A stretch of DNA of 64,000 nucleotides, from assembly GCF_008365375.1 (NCBI RefSeq), contig NZ_QOKW01000019.1, positions 1-64,000 on the forward strand. Reading direction: 5' to 3'. Origin of the DNA: Roseomonas genomospecies 6. GTDB taxonomy: Bacteria > Pseudomonadota > Alphaproteobacteria > Azospirillales > Azospirillaceae. Shown piece after piece: positions 16,588 to 24,827 of this stretch; position 1 is the stretch's first letter; every line of letters begins with the position of its first letter. The translations under genes were made by a program, and so were the position numbers. The notes beneath the pieces are model-generated. The model was not told where the DNA came from. It made no database searches and was given only the letters and a program-made list of their open reading frames with translations.

Positions 16588-18105
16588 TCACTTCGCGCTC
16601 CCCCCGGCGATGCCCTGGCCACCGGCGGCGGCGGTGCCCGCGGCGGGGCCGCCGCTTCCGCCCTTGGGACGGCCATGCAGGAGGATGGTCGGATCGCGGT
16701 GGGCCAGCAGGCCGCGCGGACGCCACAGCATGATCAGCACCATGCCCATGCCGAACGCCAGCATGCGGTAGTCGGCCAGTTCACGGAACGCCTCGGGAAG
16801 GCCGATGACCAGCAAGGCCGCCACGACGACGCCGATCTGGCTGCCCATGCCGCCCAGCACCACGATCGCGAGGATGATCGCCGACTCGATGAAGGTGAAG
16901 CTCTCCGGGCTGATGAAGCCCTGGCGGGTGGCGAAGAAGGACCCGGCGAAGCCGCCGAACATCGCCGCGATGGCGAAGGCCGCCAGCTTCATGTTCGTGC
17001 GGTTGATGCCCAGCGAGGCGCAGGCGATGTCGTCCTCGCGCAACGCTTCCCAGGCGCGGCCCAACGGCAGCTTGCGGACGCGCATGGTGAACAGGTTCAC
17101 CACCAGTGCCAGCATCAGGATCAGGTAATAGAGGAAGATGATCCGGTGCAGCGGGCTGAATTCCAGGCCGAACAGCTCGTGGAAGGCCGCGGTGCCCTCC
17201 GCCGGAGTCCGCGTGAAGTCGGCGATGCCGAAGAAGCTCGGGCGCGGAATGCCGGAGATGCCGTTGGGACCACCGGTGAACTGGTACCAGTTGATCAGGA
17301 TGATTCGGATGATCTCGCCGAATCCCAGCGTCACGATGGCGAAATAGTCGCCGCGCAGACGCAGGACCGGGAAGCCCAGCAGCACGCCCGACAGCGCCGC
17401 CAGCAAACCCGCCAGCGGCAGGCAGACCCAGAAGCTGAAGCCGAAATAATGGGCCAGCAGCGCGTAGGAGTAGGCGCCCACCGCGTAGAAGGCCACATAG
17501 CCGAGGTCGAGCAGGCCGGCGAGGCCGACCACGATGTTCAGACCCCAGCCGAGCATGATGTAGGTCAGCAGCAGGATGCCGATGTCCAGCAACTGGCGGT
17601 CGGCCAGCGGCGTGAACGGGAACGCCAGCGCCAGGGCGACGCCGATCGGACCCAGCCAGCGGGAGGCGTGCTGCACCTGCGCCGCGATGTGGTCCATGCG
17701 CTTGTCGCGCTCCGCCTGCGACAGCTTGGAGCGGCCGGTGCGGATCGCCAGGATGGCGCGGATGGCGATGACGGCGCCCCCGCCGATCAGGATGACCCGC
17801 AGGGCCTCGGTCGGCATGGCGATGAAGAAGCCGGCCGCGGTGGCGACGGCGGCCAGGACCAGGACGATGGCCGCGTGCCCCTCGCGGATCAGGCAGAGGC
17901 CGAGGCGCCCGAGGAAGACCAGACCGACGGCGGCGGCCACCTCGTTCCAGCGGGTTTCCAGGCCGAGGCCGGTGGGACGGTCCACCGTGCGCAGGCCGAC
18001 CAGCGGGATCGTCAGAAGAAGGGCGACGAAGGCGGTCATCGCCGCCTCCTTCAGGATCGCGGGCCAGGCGATGGCCCGCGGCGAAGACAGGGAAATCGCG
18101 GTCAT
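16588..18105 (-). CDS. livM: Branched-chain amino acid ABC transporter permease LivM
   Basis: The 505-residue inner-membrane permease forms the pore with LivH. The C-terminal 330 residues are the standard LivM fold (GLNIVVGLAGLLDLGYVAFYAVGAY, LRLRGDYFAIVTLGFGEI split across conserved loops). The N-terminal 165 residues are an extension with several extra membrane helices, as in the DUF3382-bearing LivM of other proteobacteria. The C-terminal tail is glycine- and alanine-rich and probably disordered. It begins four bases after livH, with GTGAGG before the ATG. Confidence 0.93.
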   Translation of the reverse strand: MTAISLSSPRAIAWPAILKEAAMTAFVALLLTIPLVGLRTVDRPTGLGLETRWNEVAAAVGLVFLGRLGLCLIREGHAAIVLVLAAVATAAGFFIAMPTEALRVILIGGGAVIAIRAILAIRTGRSKLSQAERDKRMDHIAAQVQHASRWLGPIGVALALAFPFTPLADRQLLDIGILLLTYIMLGWGLNIVVGLAGLLDLGYVAFYAVGAYSYALLAHYFGFSFWVCLPLAGLLAALSGVLLGFPVLRLRGDYFAIVTLGFGEIIRIILINWYQFTGGPNGISGIPRPSFFGIADFTRTPAEGTAAFHELFGLEFSPLHRIIFLYYLILMLALVVNLFTMRVRKLPLGRAWEALREDDIACASLGINRTNMKLAAFAIAAMFGGFAGSFFATRQGFISPESFTFIESAIILAIVVLGGMGSQIGVVVAALLVIGLPEAFRELADYRMLAFGMGMVLIMLWRPRGLLAHRDPTILLHGRPKGGSGGPAAGTAAAGGQGIAGGSAK

Positions 18106-18109
18106 GGCC

Positions 18110-19015
18110 TCACACCTTCTCGATTTCCGGACGGCCCAGCAGGCCGGTCGGACGGAAGATCAGGACGAGCACGAGAATCGTGAAGGTCGCCACGTCCTTC
18201 CATTCGCTGCCCATGTAGCCCGACCAGAAGGCTTCGATCAGGCCGATGACCACGCCGCCCAGCATGGCGCCCGGCAGGGAGCCGATGCCGCCGAGCACCG
18301 CGGCGGTGAAGGCCTTAACGCCGGCCAGGAAGCCGATGTAGAAGTCGATCACGCCATAGATCAGCAGAACCATCATGCCCGCCACGGCGGCCAGGGCGGC
18401 ACCCATGACGAAGGTCAGCGAGATGACGCGGTCGACGTTGACGCCCAGCAGGCCCGCCATCTTCTTGTCCTGCTCGCACGCGCGCTGCGCGCGGCCGAGC
18501 GAGGTGCGGGTGATGAGCTGGGTGAAGCCGTACATCAGCGCGATCGTGATGACGATCGTCGCCAGACGCACGTAGCTGACCGACACGGCACCGTCCATCA
18601 GGGTCAGGTTGCCGGGCAGGATCGGCTGAAGCGGCTTGCTGCGCGCACCCTGCAGGATCTGGACGTAGTTCTGCAGGAAGATCGACATGCCGATCGCCGA
18701 GATCAGCGGCGCCAGACGCGGCGAACTGCGCAGCGGGCGATAGGCTATGCGCTCCACCGTCCAGCCATAGACGGCGGTGAACAGCATCGACGCCACCAGC
18801 ATGACGAGAAGCGCCAGCGGGACCCAGGTGATCCCCAGGCTGCCGATGGCCAGAAAGGTGATGAGGGCCACGAAGGCGCCGATCATGTAGATCTCGCCGT
18901 GGGCGAAGTTGATCATACCGATGATGCCGTAGACCATCGTGTATCCGATCGCGATGAGGCCGTAGATGGCGCCCAGCGATAGGCCATTGATCAACTGCTG
19001 AAGGAAATACTCCAT
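18110..19015 (-). CDS. livH: Branched-chain amino acid ABC transporter permease LivH
   Basis: The 301-residue permease has about eight membrane helices and the family landmarks GLSLGAIYGLIAIGYTMVYG, INFAHGE and GVNVDRVISLTFVMG. It pairs with LivM in the importer. The start at 19015 follows GAGG nine to twelve bases upstream and begins directly at the first helix; a longer frame adds only an arginine-rich stretch. It is the first gene of the liv operon, whose promoter must lie in the 19016-19300 region. Confidence 0.94.
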   Translation of the reverse strand: MEYFLQQLINGLSLGAIYGLIAIGYTMVYGIIGMINFAHGEIYMIGAFVALITFLAIGSLGITWVPLALLVMLVASMLFTAVYGWTVERIAYRPLRSSPRLAPLISAIGMSIFLQNYVQILQGARSKPLQPILPGNLTLMDGAVSVSYVRLATIVITIALMYGFTQLITRTSLGRAQRACEQDKKMAGLLGVNVDRVISLTFVMGAALAAVAGMMVLLIYGVIDFYIGFLAGVKAFTAAVLGGIGSLPGAMLGGVVIGLIEAFWSGYMGSEWKDVATFTILVLVLIFRPTGLLGRPEIEKV

Positions 19016-19303
19016 TGTCCTACCTCGCCTCGGCGCGATGCGCAGGCTTCGGCGAGCGAGACAAGCGCGCTCGTACACCAGTCACGTGAAGTGCCACTCC
19101 CCGAATTGGCTTACCCGGGCTCTTGAGCGCGGGACCAAGATTGTTGTGTAAGCGGAACGTTAGCCCAGCGGCTCCGAACAGAGCAAGAGGGCAAAGCCGC
19201 ACTCTATATGCGGTAATACCAATTTTCAGAGAATTTGCAATATCGATTCATGTCAGTTCCGTGAACTTTGCGCTTGCTTTCTACCATAGCGAATGAAGCC
19301 CAC
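19016..19303. other. Leader and probable promoter region of the liv operon
   Basis: No gene is seen. The stretch 19195-19300 is AT-rich against the GC-rich background. On the minus strand TTGCAA and TATTAC stand 16 bases apart within about 19242-19215, a plausible but weak sigma-70 pair. That would give a leader of about 190 bases before livH, long enough for attenuation or another control, though I see no obvious leader peptide or riboswitch fold. Confidence 0.35.
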
Positions 19304-19337
19304 GAAAAAGCCCCCTTCACTGTGGTGAAGAGGGCTT
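19304..19337 (-). terminator. Rho-independent terminator of the exported protein gene
   Basis: AAGCCCCCTTCAC (19308-19320) pairs, with one mismatch, with GTGAAGAGGGCTT (19325-19337). On the minus strand the stem runs into TTTTT, about 80 bases after the stop at 19417. Confidence 0.8.
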
Positions 19338-19416
19338 CGCAACAACTGTGCCACCATCGCCGGGGCATGGTCCGGATGGTTCATGCCCGGCGGTCGGACA
19401 ACCGGAACGGTGCCCG

Positions 19417-20220
19417 TCAGCGCTTGGCGGACACCACCTGGGCGTTCGCCGGGTCCTTCGGCTTTCCAGGGGCCTTGGCGGTCGCCTTGCCCGTGGACTT
19501 GGCCGCCGGAGCGGCGCTGCCGCCGCGCGAGGCCGGGGCCTGGGCGACGTCATAATTGATGTCCGGATTGCTGACGACCTGGACGTCGCACAGCGGCTTT
19601 GACGACAAATGCATCAGCCCGGCGCTTTTTTCATCGGCGGTGAGGACGCGGATGTCGTCCGCCGTCAGGTCCATCGCGGCCTTGGAGCGGTCGACGAAGT
19701 TGGCGCAATAGAGCGGCGTGCCGATGACCGCCGCGCGGCGGCTGATCTCGTTCGCCAGTTCGGTGCGGAACATGTCGAACTGCCGCGTCGCGTTGCCGCC
19801 GCTCCGCTTGCGGAAGTGGTCGATCATCGACGCTTCCGAATTGGAGATCAGCGAGCGGTTCTTGATGGTGAAGTCCTGGTACAGGTTGAAGGGCTTCTTG
19901 TCCGGATACACCTGCTGGCAGGCCAGCCCGACCACCATCATTTCGGTGTGCATGCGGATGGTCTGCTCCGCCGCGTGCTCCGCGCGGTTGTAGCAGGCGC
20001 CCGGCTTGGACGCGGTGCTCTTGGCTGCCGTGGACTTGGCCGCCGTGGACTTGGCACTGGTGCTCTTGGAAGAGGCCGGCTTCGCGGTGGCGGGATTGGC
20101 CGTAGCCTCCTTGGCGGCGGCCGGCAAAGCGGCGCCGGCGAACAGCACGGCGAGGCCGACGGCGGCGGCGCTGCGCAGGGTGAGGGAAGGAATGCGATGG
20201 GCGGCGCGCTGGCGATTCAT
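19417..20220 (-). CDS. Exported hypothetical protein with Lys-Ser-Thr-Ala repeats
   Basis: A 267-residue protein with a signal peptide (hydrophobic core about 17-32, cleavage near AAA at 36). A low-complexity segment follows in which AKST-type units repeat (about 45-72), then a globular domain of about 155 residues with four cysteines that could form disulfides, and a second Ala-Lys-rich tail. I do not recognise the domain. The basic repeats resemble cell-wall- or nucleic-acid-binding linkers. It is monocistronic, with its own terminator. Confidence 0.7.
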   Translation of the reverse strand: MNRQRAAHRIPSLTLRSAAAVGLAVLFAGAALPAAAKEATANPATAKPASSKSTSAKSTAAKSTAAKSTASKPGACYNRAEHAAEQTIRMHTEMMVVGLACQQVYPDKKPFNLYQDFTIKNRSLISNSEASMIDHFRKRSGGNATRQFDMFRTELANEISRRAAVIGTPLYCANFVDRSKAAMDLTADDIRVLTADEKSAGLMHLSSKPLCDVQVVSNPDINYDVAQAPASRGGSAAPAAKSTGKATAKAPGKPKDPANAQVVSAKR

Positions 20221-20489
20221 CGTTGGTCCGGCTCCGGTGGCCCTGATTGACGGGCGGAATCCGACGGATCACGCCCTCTCCTTCGGTCGTTCTACAAGAT
20301 CCCGACAGACGGTCAACCCATATCGCCCGTCCAAAGACCATTTGTCTCAGCCTGTGGCGTGGCCGTCGCCGGAAACAGCGATCCACTACGGGGCGGTTGC
20401 TTGGGTTGCGGCGCGGCGGTCTTTCCCAGTATTGCAACAGCGCCGGCGCCATTCTGTGACGCGGCCCACAAAGCAGGGCGATTTTTCCC

Positions 20490-21455
20490 ATGAACCGCAT
20501 CAACGGCACCCCGTCGGCCATCCGCATCGGGATCGACCTCGGCGGCACGAAGATCGAAGGAATCGCGCTCGGTCCGGGAGGCGAGGAGCGCGCCCGCTTC
20601 CGCGTGCCGACGCCGCGCGGAGACTATGGCGGGACGCTGCGGACCATCGCCGCCCTGGTCGCCCGGCTGGAGGAGGAGACGGGCGCGGTCGGCGCCACCG
20701 TCGGAGTCGGCATTCCCGGCGCCATCTCTCCGGCGACCGGGCTGGTGAAGAACGCCAACTCCACATGGCTGATCGGAAAGCCCTTCGACCGTGATCTGGC
20801 CGATGCGCTCAAGCGCCCCGTGCGGATCGAGAACGACGCCAATTGCCTCGCCGTGTCGGAAGCGGCGGACGGCGCGGGTGCCGGCTGCGGCGTGGTCTTC
20901 GCGGCAATCCTCGGGACCGGCTGCGGCGCGGGAATCGTCGTGGATGGCCGACCGCTGGGCGGACGCAACGCCATCGGCGGCGAATGGGGGCACAACCCCC
21001 TGCCCTGGCCCACCGACGAGGAGCGGCCCGGCCCCGCCTGCTACTGCGGGAAGGCGGGCTGCCTGGAAACCTTCGTGTCCGGCCCGGCCGTCGCCGCCGA
21101 CCATCGCCGGGCGACGGGCGAGGATCGGACCGCCGAGGCCATCGCCGCCCTGGCGGAGAGCGGTGACGCCGCGGCCCGCGCGACTCTCGACCGGTTGGTG
21201 GACCGGCTGGGACGCGGGCTGGCAGGGGTCGTGAACATCCTCGACCCGGACGTGATCGTTCTAGGCGGCGGGCTGTCGAACCTGGAGTTCCTCTACACGG
21301 CCCTGCCCCCGGCCATCGCCCGCTGGAGCTTCTCCGACAGCCTGGACACGCCGATCCGCCGCGCCGTCCATGGCGATTCGAGCGGGGTCCGGGGCGCCGC
21401 CTGGCTGTGGCGGCCCGAGGAGGCCATCAGCGCTCGAACGTGTATTCCGGGTTGA
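20490..21455 (+). CDS. ROK-family sugar kinase (fructokinase/glucokinase type)
   Basis: This cytoplasmic kinase phosphorylates a hexose with ATP. The 321-residue protein has the ATP-binding GIDLGGTKIEG near the start, the ENDANC motif with the catalytic aspartate, GTGCGAGIV, and the ROK zinc site EWGHNPLPW followed by CYCGKAGCLE. These are shared by Mak-type fructokinases and NagK; which sugar is used cannot be fixed from motifs alone. The last 29 bases overlap the convergent secreted protein gene. About 270 bases of non-coding DNA separate it from the divergent gene upstream. Confidence 0.88.
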   Translation: MNRINGTPSAIRIGIDLGGTKIEGIALGPGGEERARFRVPTPRGDYGGTLRTIAALVARLEEETGAVGATVGVGIPGAISPATGLVKNANSTWLIGKPFDRDLADALKRPVRIENDANCLAVSEAADGAGAGCGVVFAAILGTGCGAGIVVDGRPLGGRNAIGGEWGHNPLPWPTDEERPGPACYCGKAGCLETFVSGPAVAADHRRATGEDRTAEAIAALAESGDAAARATLDRLVDRLGRGLAGVVNILDPDVIVLGGGLSNLEFLYTALPPAIARWSFSDSLDTPIRRAVHGDSSGVRGAAWLWRPEEAISARTCIPG

Positions 21456-21819
21456 GCGTCACCTCGCGCGGGGTTCCGGGCATGTTGTCTCCGCCCCCGC
21501 GCCGCGCCGCCGTCGCCGCGCCGCGCCCGTCGCGGACCGGCGGGGTCAGCGAGTTGGTGCGGGAGTAGGAGGGCGTGGCGCGGGCCGGATCGGTGCCGTA
21601 ACCGCGCGAGCCGGCGCGGAATTGCTCGCCGTTGCCCATGGACCCCCAATGGGACGGGCGAGGGCCGGGAATAGGTTGGGCTTCCTCCATGCGGCGCATG
21701 TGGGGTCCGGTCGGGACCATCTCCTCATACACCCAGGAGGGGTATTCCTGCCTCTGCGCTTCGGCGGGTGCGGCAAAGGCCAGCACCGCGAGGGTCGCAA
21801 CAGTCATCGTTCGAAGCAT
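21427..21819 (-). CDS. Small secreted hypothetical protein
   Basis: A 130-residue protein with a signal peptide cleaved near AEAQ (residue 21) and a mature chain rich in Pro, Arg, Gly and Ser, probably largely disordered. The ATG at 21819 is chosen since it begins the signal peptide. No domain is recognised. Its 3' end overlaps the ROK kinase gene by 29 bases in convergent orientation. Confidence 0.6.
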   Translation of the reverse strand: MLRTMTVATLAVLAFAAPAEAQRQEYPSWVYEEMVPTGPHMRRMEEAQPIPGPRPSHWGSMGNGEQFRAGSRGYGTDPARATPSYSRTNSLTPPVRDGRGAATAARRGGGDNMPGTPREVTLNPEYTFER

Positions 21820-21949
21820 GACCTGGCGGCCTTCCATCCTTTTGCGTGTGGAAGACGGATTCCGCCGGATGCCGCGCCGCATGTCCAGGGAGGAGGCGGG
21901 TTACTCAGCCCGCACCCTCCCCCCACCGGACATCCCCTTTCCGGTCCCC

Positions 21950-23635
21950 TCAGGGCCGAGGCGCGCCGTAGAGCGTCAGGGTCAGCCGCTTGCCGGTGTT
22001 GTAGTTGAAGCCGGTGAACCGACCGAGTTGCAGCGGCTCCATCCCGTTCAGACCCGCGCGGAACTCCGCCTCCTCCCGCCCCGTCACCAGGGCCAGACCG
22101 CAGGCCGGGTTGGCGGTGAGATGCGCGGCGGCGCCCGTCCCGTGGGTCAGGCGCGTGCCGGTCCCCAGGAGGAAGACGAGACTCGGCTCCGAGTAGCCGG
22201 CGGAGGCGACCACGCTGTCGGCGCAGGGACGGACCGCCGCGACCGTACGCGCGGCCTGCCGGCTGATCCACACCCCGTCGATGGCCGGCAGAACCGCGCA
22301 GTAGGTGCCCGCATACAGCACCGCCGCCGCCGCCGTGCCTGCCGCGAAGCCCAAGGATTCCCGGCTCTGGGCGAACAGGCGTACGGCCAGGGCGTACAGC
22401 ACCAGAACCACCGGCAGCATGGCGACCGCGACCGGATCAACGCGCTGGTCAACCAGATAGGGAATCACCGCGACCGCCGTGGCCAAGGCACCGAAGCCGA
22501 TGGCTCCCAAGGCGGTGGCGACAATGAACAGGCCCCGGCGCGGCGTCTCCGCAAAGCGCAGGAAATGCTCGCGCGCCGCGGCGGCGGTCAGGATGGCGAT
22601 GGCCGGGAAGACCGGCAGCGTGTAGTGCAGCAGCTTGGTCGGCACCGCCTCGAACACCAGCCAACTCGGCACGATCCAGGCGGCGCAGAAGCGCACGGCG
22701 GCCGCCGCCGGCCCGGTCGCCTTGCGGTGGCTCCAGGCCCAGGGAACGGCCAGAAGCGCCAGGAAGGACCAGGGCGCGAAGGTCACCCAGAAGGTGCCCA
22801 GATAATAGCCGGGCGGCAGCCCCTTGGCCTCCTGCCCGCTGACGACCTTGCCCATCATGTCGTGGCCGACCGATTCGGCGAAGAAGGCCCCGTTGGTCTT
22901 CACCGTGATGGCGATCAGCCAGGGCGCGGCGATGGCGACCACGATCGCGAGGCCCACCAGGGGGCGCAGCCGCTTCAGCCAGCCGGCCCGGCGGTCCAGC
23001 ACCGCCAGCGCCAGCGCCGTGGTGCCTGACACCAGTAGGACGATGGGTCCCTTGATGAGGATTCCCACCCCCGCGGCGATCCAGAAGGCGAGCGGCGCCG
23101 CCCAGCCGGACCGCTCCGCATGGCGGTTCAGGTACAGGCTTGCCAGCGCCGCCTGACCGATCACGATGGTGGAGAGCAGGACGGCATCCGTCTTCGCCAT
23201 GCGGGCCTCGACCCCCAGCACGACGCAGGAGGCCATCATCAGCCCGGCGAGGAATCCCACCGTCCCGCCGAACATCCGGGCGCCGGTCCAGGCCGTCGCC
23301 AGGACCGCCAGAACGGCCCCCAGCAGCGACGGGATGCGGAAGGTCCAGATCTCCTTCGGCATCTCCCCTGCCCCGGCCACCAGCCGCGTCGCCGCGGTCT
23401 GAAGCCAATAGATGCCGACCGGCTTCTTGTGGCGCGCCTCGTCCTGGAAACGGATGTCCACATAGTCGCCGCTTTCGAGCATCTGATGGGACGCCTGGGC
23501 GAAGCGAGCCTCGTCGCGGTCGAAGGGCGGCAGGTCGACGAATCCCGGCAGGAACAGCAGGACGCTGAGCACCGCCAGGGCCAGATAGGCCAGAACCGGC
23601 AACCGGTTGGTCGAGGGGGCGGGTGACGCGTTCAT
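21950..23635 (-). CDS. ArnT-like GT39 glycosyltransferase (inner membrane)
   Basis: The 561-residue protein has about a dozen membrane helices and the N-terminal periplasmic-loop signature of the ArnT/PMT family (DRDEARFAQASHQMLESGD, then KKPVGIYWLQ). Enzymes of this type move a sugar from an undecaprenyl carrier to lipid A or a protein on the outside of the membrane. It overlaps the upstream small gene by four bases (ATGA) and completes a GT2, LABN-like, GT39 operon. The natural acceptor is unknown. A C-terminal soluble domain of about 110 residues follows the last helix. Confidence 0.85.
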   Translation of the reverse strand: MNASPAPSTNRLPVLAYLALAVLSVLLFLPGFVDLPPFDRDEARFAQASHQMLESGDYVDIRFQDEARHKKPVGIYWLQTAATRLVAGAGEMPKEIWTFRIPSLLGAVLAVLATAWTGARMFGGTVGFLAGLMMASCVVLGVEARMAKTDAVLLSTIVIGQAALASLYLNRHAERSGWAAPLAFWIAAGVGILIKGPIVLLVSGTTALALAVLDRRAGWLKRLRPLVGLAIVVAIAAPWLIAITVKTNGAFFAESVGHDMMGKVVSGQEAKGLPPGYYLGTFWVTFAPWSFLALLAVPWAWSHRKATGPAAAAVRFCAAWIVPSWLVFEAVPTKLLHYTLPVFPAIAILTAAAAREHFLRFAETPRRGLFIVATALGAIGFGALATAVAVIPYLVDQRVDPVAVAMLPVVLVLYALAVRLFAQSRESLGFAAGTAAAAVLYAGTYCAVLPAIDGVWISRQAARTVAAVRPCADSVVASAGYSEPSLVFLLGTGTRLTHGTGAAAHLTANPACGLALVTGREEAEFRAGLNGMEPLQLGRFTGFNYNTGKRLTLTLYGAPRP

Positions 23636-23952
23636 GATTGGTCCGCCGCGCCGTTTCGGCGGTTGTTCCAGACGAAGTAGAGGTTCCGGAAATAGATGAC
23701 GAGGCCCAGCCCTTGACCGAACATGAACACCGGATCACCCCGCTGGATCGAGTAAGCCAACAAAAGAACCCCGCCGCCGATGGAGAAATACCAGAAGAGA
23801 TCGGGAACGATGCTGCGGCGGGCGCGCTCGCTGGCGATCCACTGCACGACGAAGCGCATCATGAACAGCGCCTGCGCAAAAAAGCCGACGCCGACCCAGA
23901 TCAGGTCGGCGGTACTTTGGCTCTGGTACCAGGCGATGACGCGTTCGAGCAT
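23632..23952 (-). CDS. Lipid-A-disaccharide-synthase N-terminal-like membrane protein
   Basis: A 106-residue protein with three membrane helices and the LABN-domain look (FFAQALFMMRFVVQWIASER, FWYFSIGGGVLLLAY). These proteins are homologous to the N-terminal extension of some LpxB enzymes and often sit between a polyprenyl-phosphate GT2 and an ArnT-like transferase, as here. They are thought to help flip or present the lipid-linked sugar; that role is inference. It overlaps the downstream GT39 gene by four bases. No good ribosome binding site is seen before its ATG. Confidence 0.82.
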   Translation of the reverse strand: MLERVIAWYQSQSTADLIWVGVGFFAQALFMMRFVVQWIASERARRSIVPDLFWYFSIGGGVLLLAYSIQRGDPVFMFGQGLGLVIYFRNLYFVWNNRRNGAADQS

Positions 23953-23978
23953 CGGGAGGCAACCGGTTCCGTGACGGC

Positions 23979-24758
23979 CTAGCGGTCTTCGACCGCGGGC
24001 GACAGCGCGGTGCGCCGCTTCAGCCAGTAGACGCCCAGAAGATCGACCACGCCGATCAGACCACGGCGCCAGTTGTTGTATTTGGACACGCCGCGTTCGC
24101 GCGGCCGGTGATTGACCGGCACATAGGCCACGGGATGGCCGTGCGACCGGAACAGGGCGGGAAGGAAGCGGTGCATCGCCCCGAAGAACGGCAGGTCGAG
24201 GAAGGCGTCGCGGCGGAATAGCTTCAGCCCACAGCCGCTGTCCGTGCAGCCGTCCTGAAGGAAGGACTGCCGCACCGCGTTCGCGAAGCGCGAGGCCAGC
24301 CGCTTGGACAGCGTGTCCTGCCGCTTCTTGCGCAGTCCGCCGACCAGAACCGGCGCGTCCGGACCACCCTGGGCGGCCAGCGCGAACAAGGCTGGGATGT
24401 CGGCGGGGTCGTTCTGCCCGTCGCCGTCGAGGGTGGCGATCCACTCTCCGCGCGCCGCCTTCACGCCGGTGCGCACGGCGGCGCTCTGCCCGGACCGGCG
24501 CACATGGCGGACCAGCCGCAGACGCCCCGCGGCGACCACGGGGGCGAGCCGCGCCAGCGTGTCGTCGCTGGAGCCGTCGTCCACATAGATCACCTCGAAA
24601 GCGCGGCCCAGAACGTCGGCAGGCGACAGGGCGCGCTCGATCTCTTCAAGGAGGGGAAGGACGTTCTCGGCTTCGTTGAAGACCGGAACCACGACCGACA
24701 GCCGCACGGGCGGACGGCCCTCGGAATCTACGCTCACTGGATTAATCCCATTCGCCAA
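23979..24758 (-). CDS. Polyprenyl-phosphate glycosyltransferase (GT2, DPM/ArnC-like)
   Basis: A 259-residue cytoplasmic glycosyltransferase with the GT-A fold. The nucleotide-binding aspartates are D60-D61 in VDDGSSDDT, and the metal-binding motif is D111-x-D113 in LDGDGQNDP. The later RERGVSKYNNWRRG stretch is typical of dolichol-phosphate-mannose-synthase-like enzymes. It lacks the two C-terminal membrane helices of ArnC, so membrane attachment is probably through its C-terminal hydrophobic stretch. It should load a sugar onto undecaprenyl phosphate for the ArnT-like enzyme two genes downstream. Confidence 0.85.
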   Translation of the reverse strand: MANGINPVSVDSEGRPPVRLSVVVPVFNEAENVLPLLEEIERALSPADVLGRAFEVIYVDDGSSDDTLARLAPVVAAGRLRLVRHVRRSGQSAAVRTGVKAARGEWIATLDGDGQNDPADIPALFALAAQGGPDAPVLVGGLRKKRQDTLSKRLASRFANAVRQSFLQDGCTDSGCGLKLFRRDAFLDLPFFGAMHRFLPALFRSHGHPVAYVPVNHRPRERGVSKYNNWRRGLIGVVDLLGVYWLKRRTALSPAVEDR

Positions 24759-24827
24759 GTGGCGGGCAAATTACTCCCGCCGCCTGGCAAACGGTAGAGG
24801 AAAAGGTAGGACCAAGTCCTGCGGCCC

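Noticed and set aside
19016..19303. Riboswitch or leader-peptide attenuator before livH
   Set aside because: The leader is long enough, but no leucine/valine-rich short frame or known riboswitch fold was recognised.
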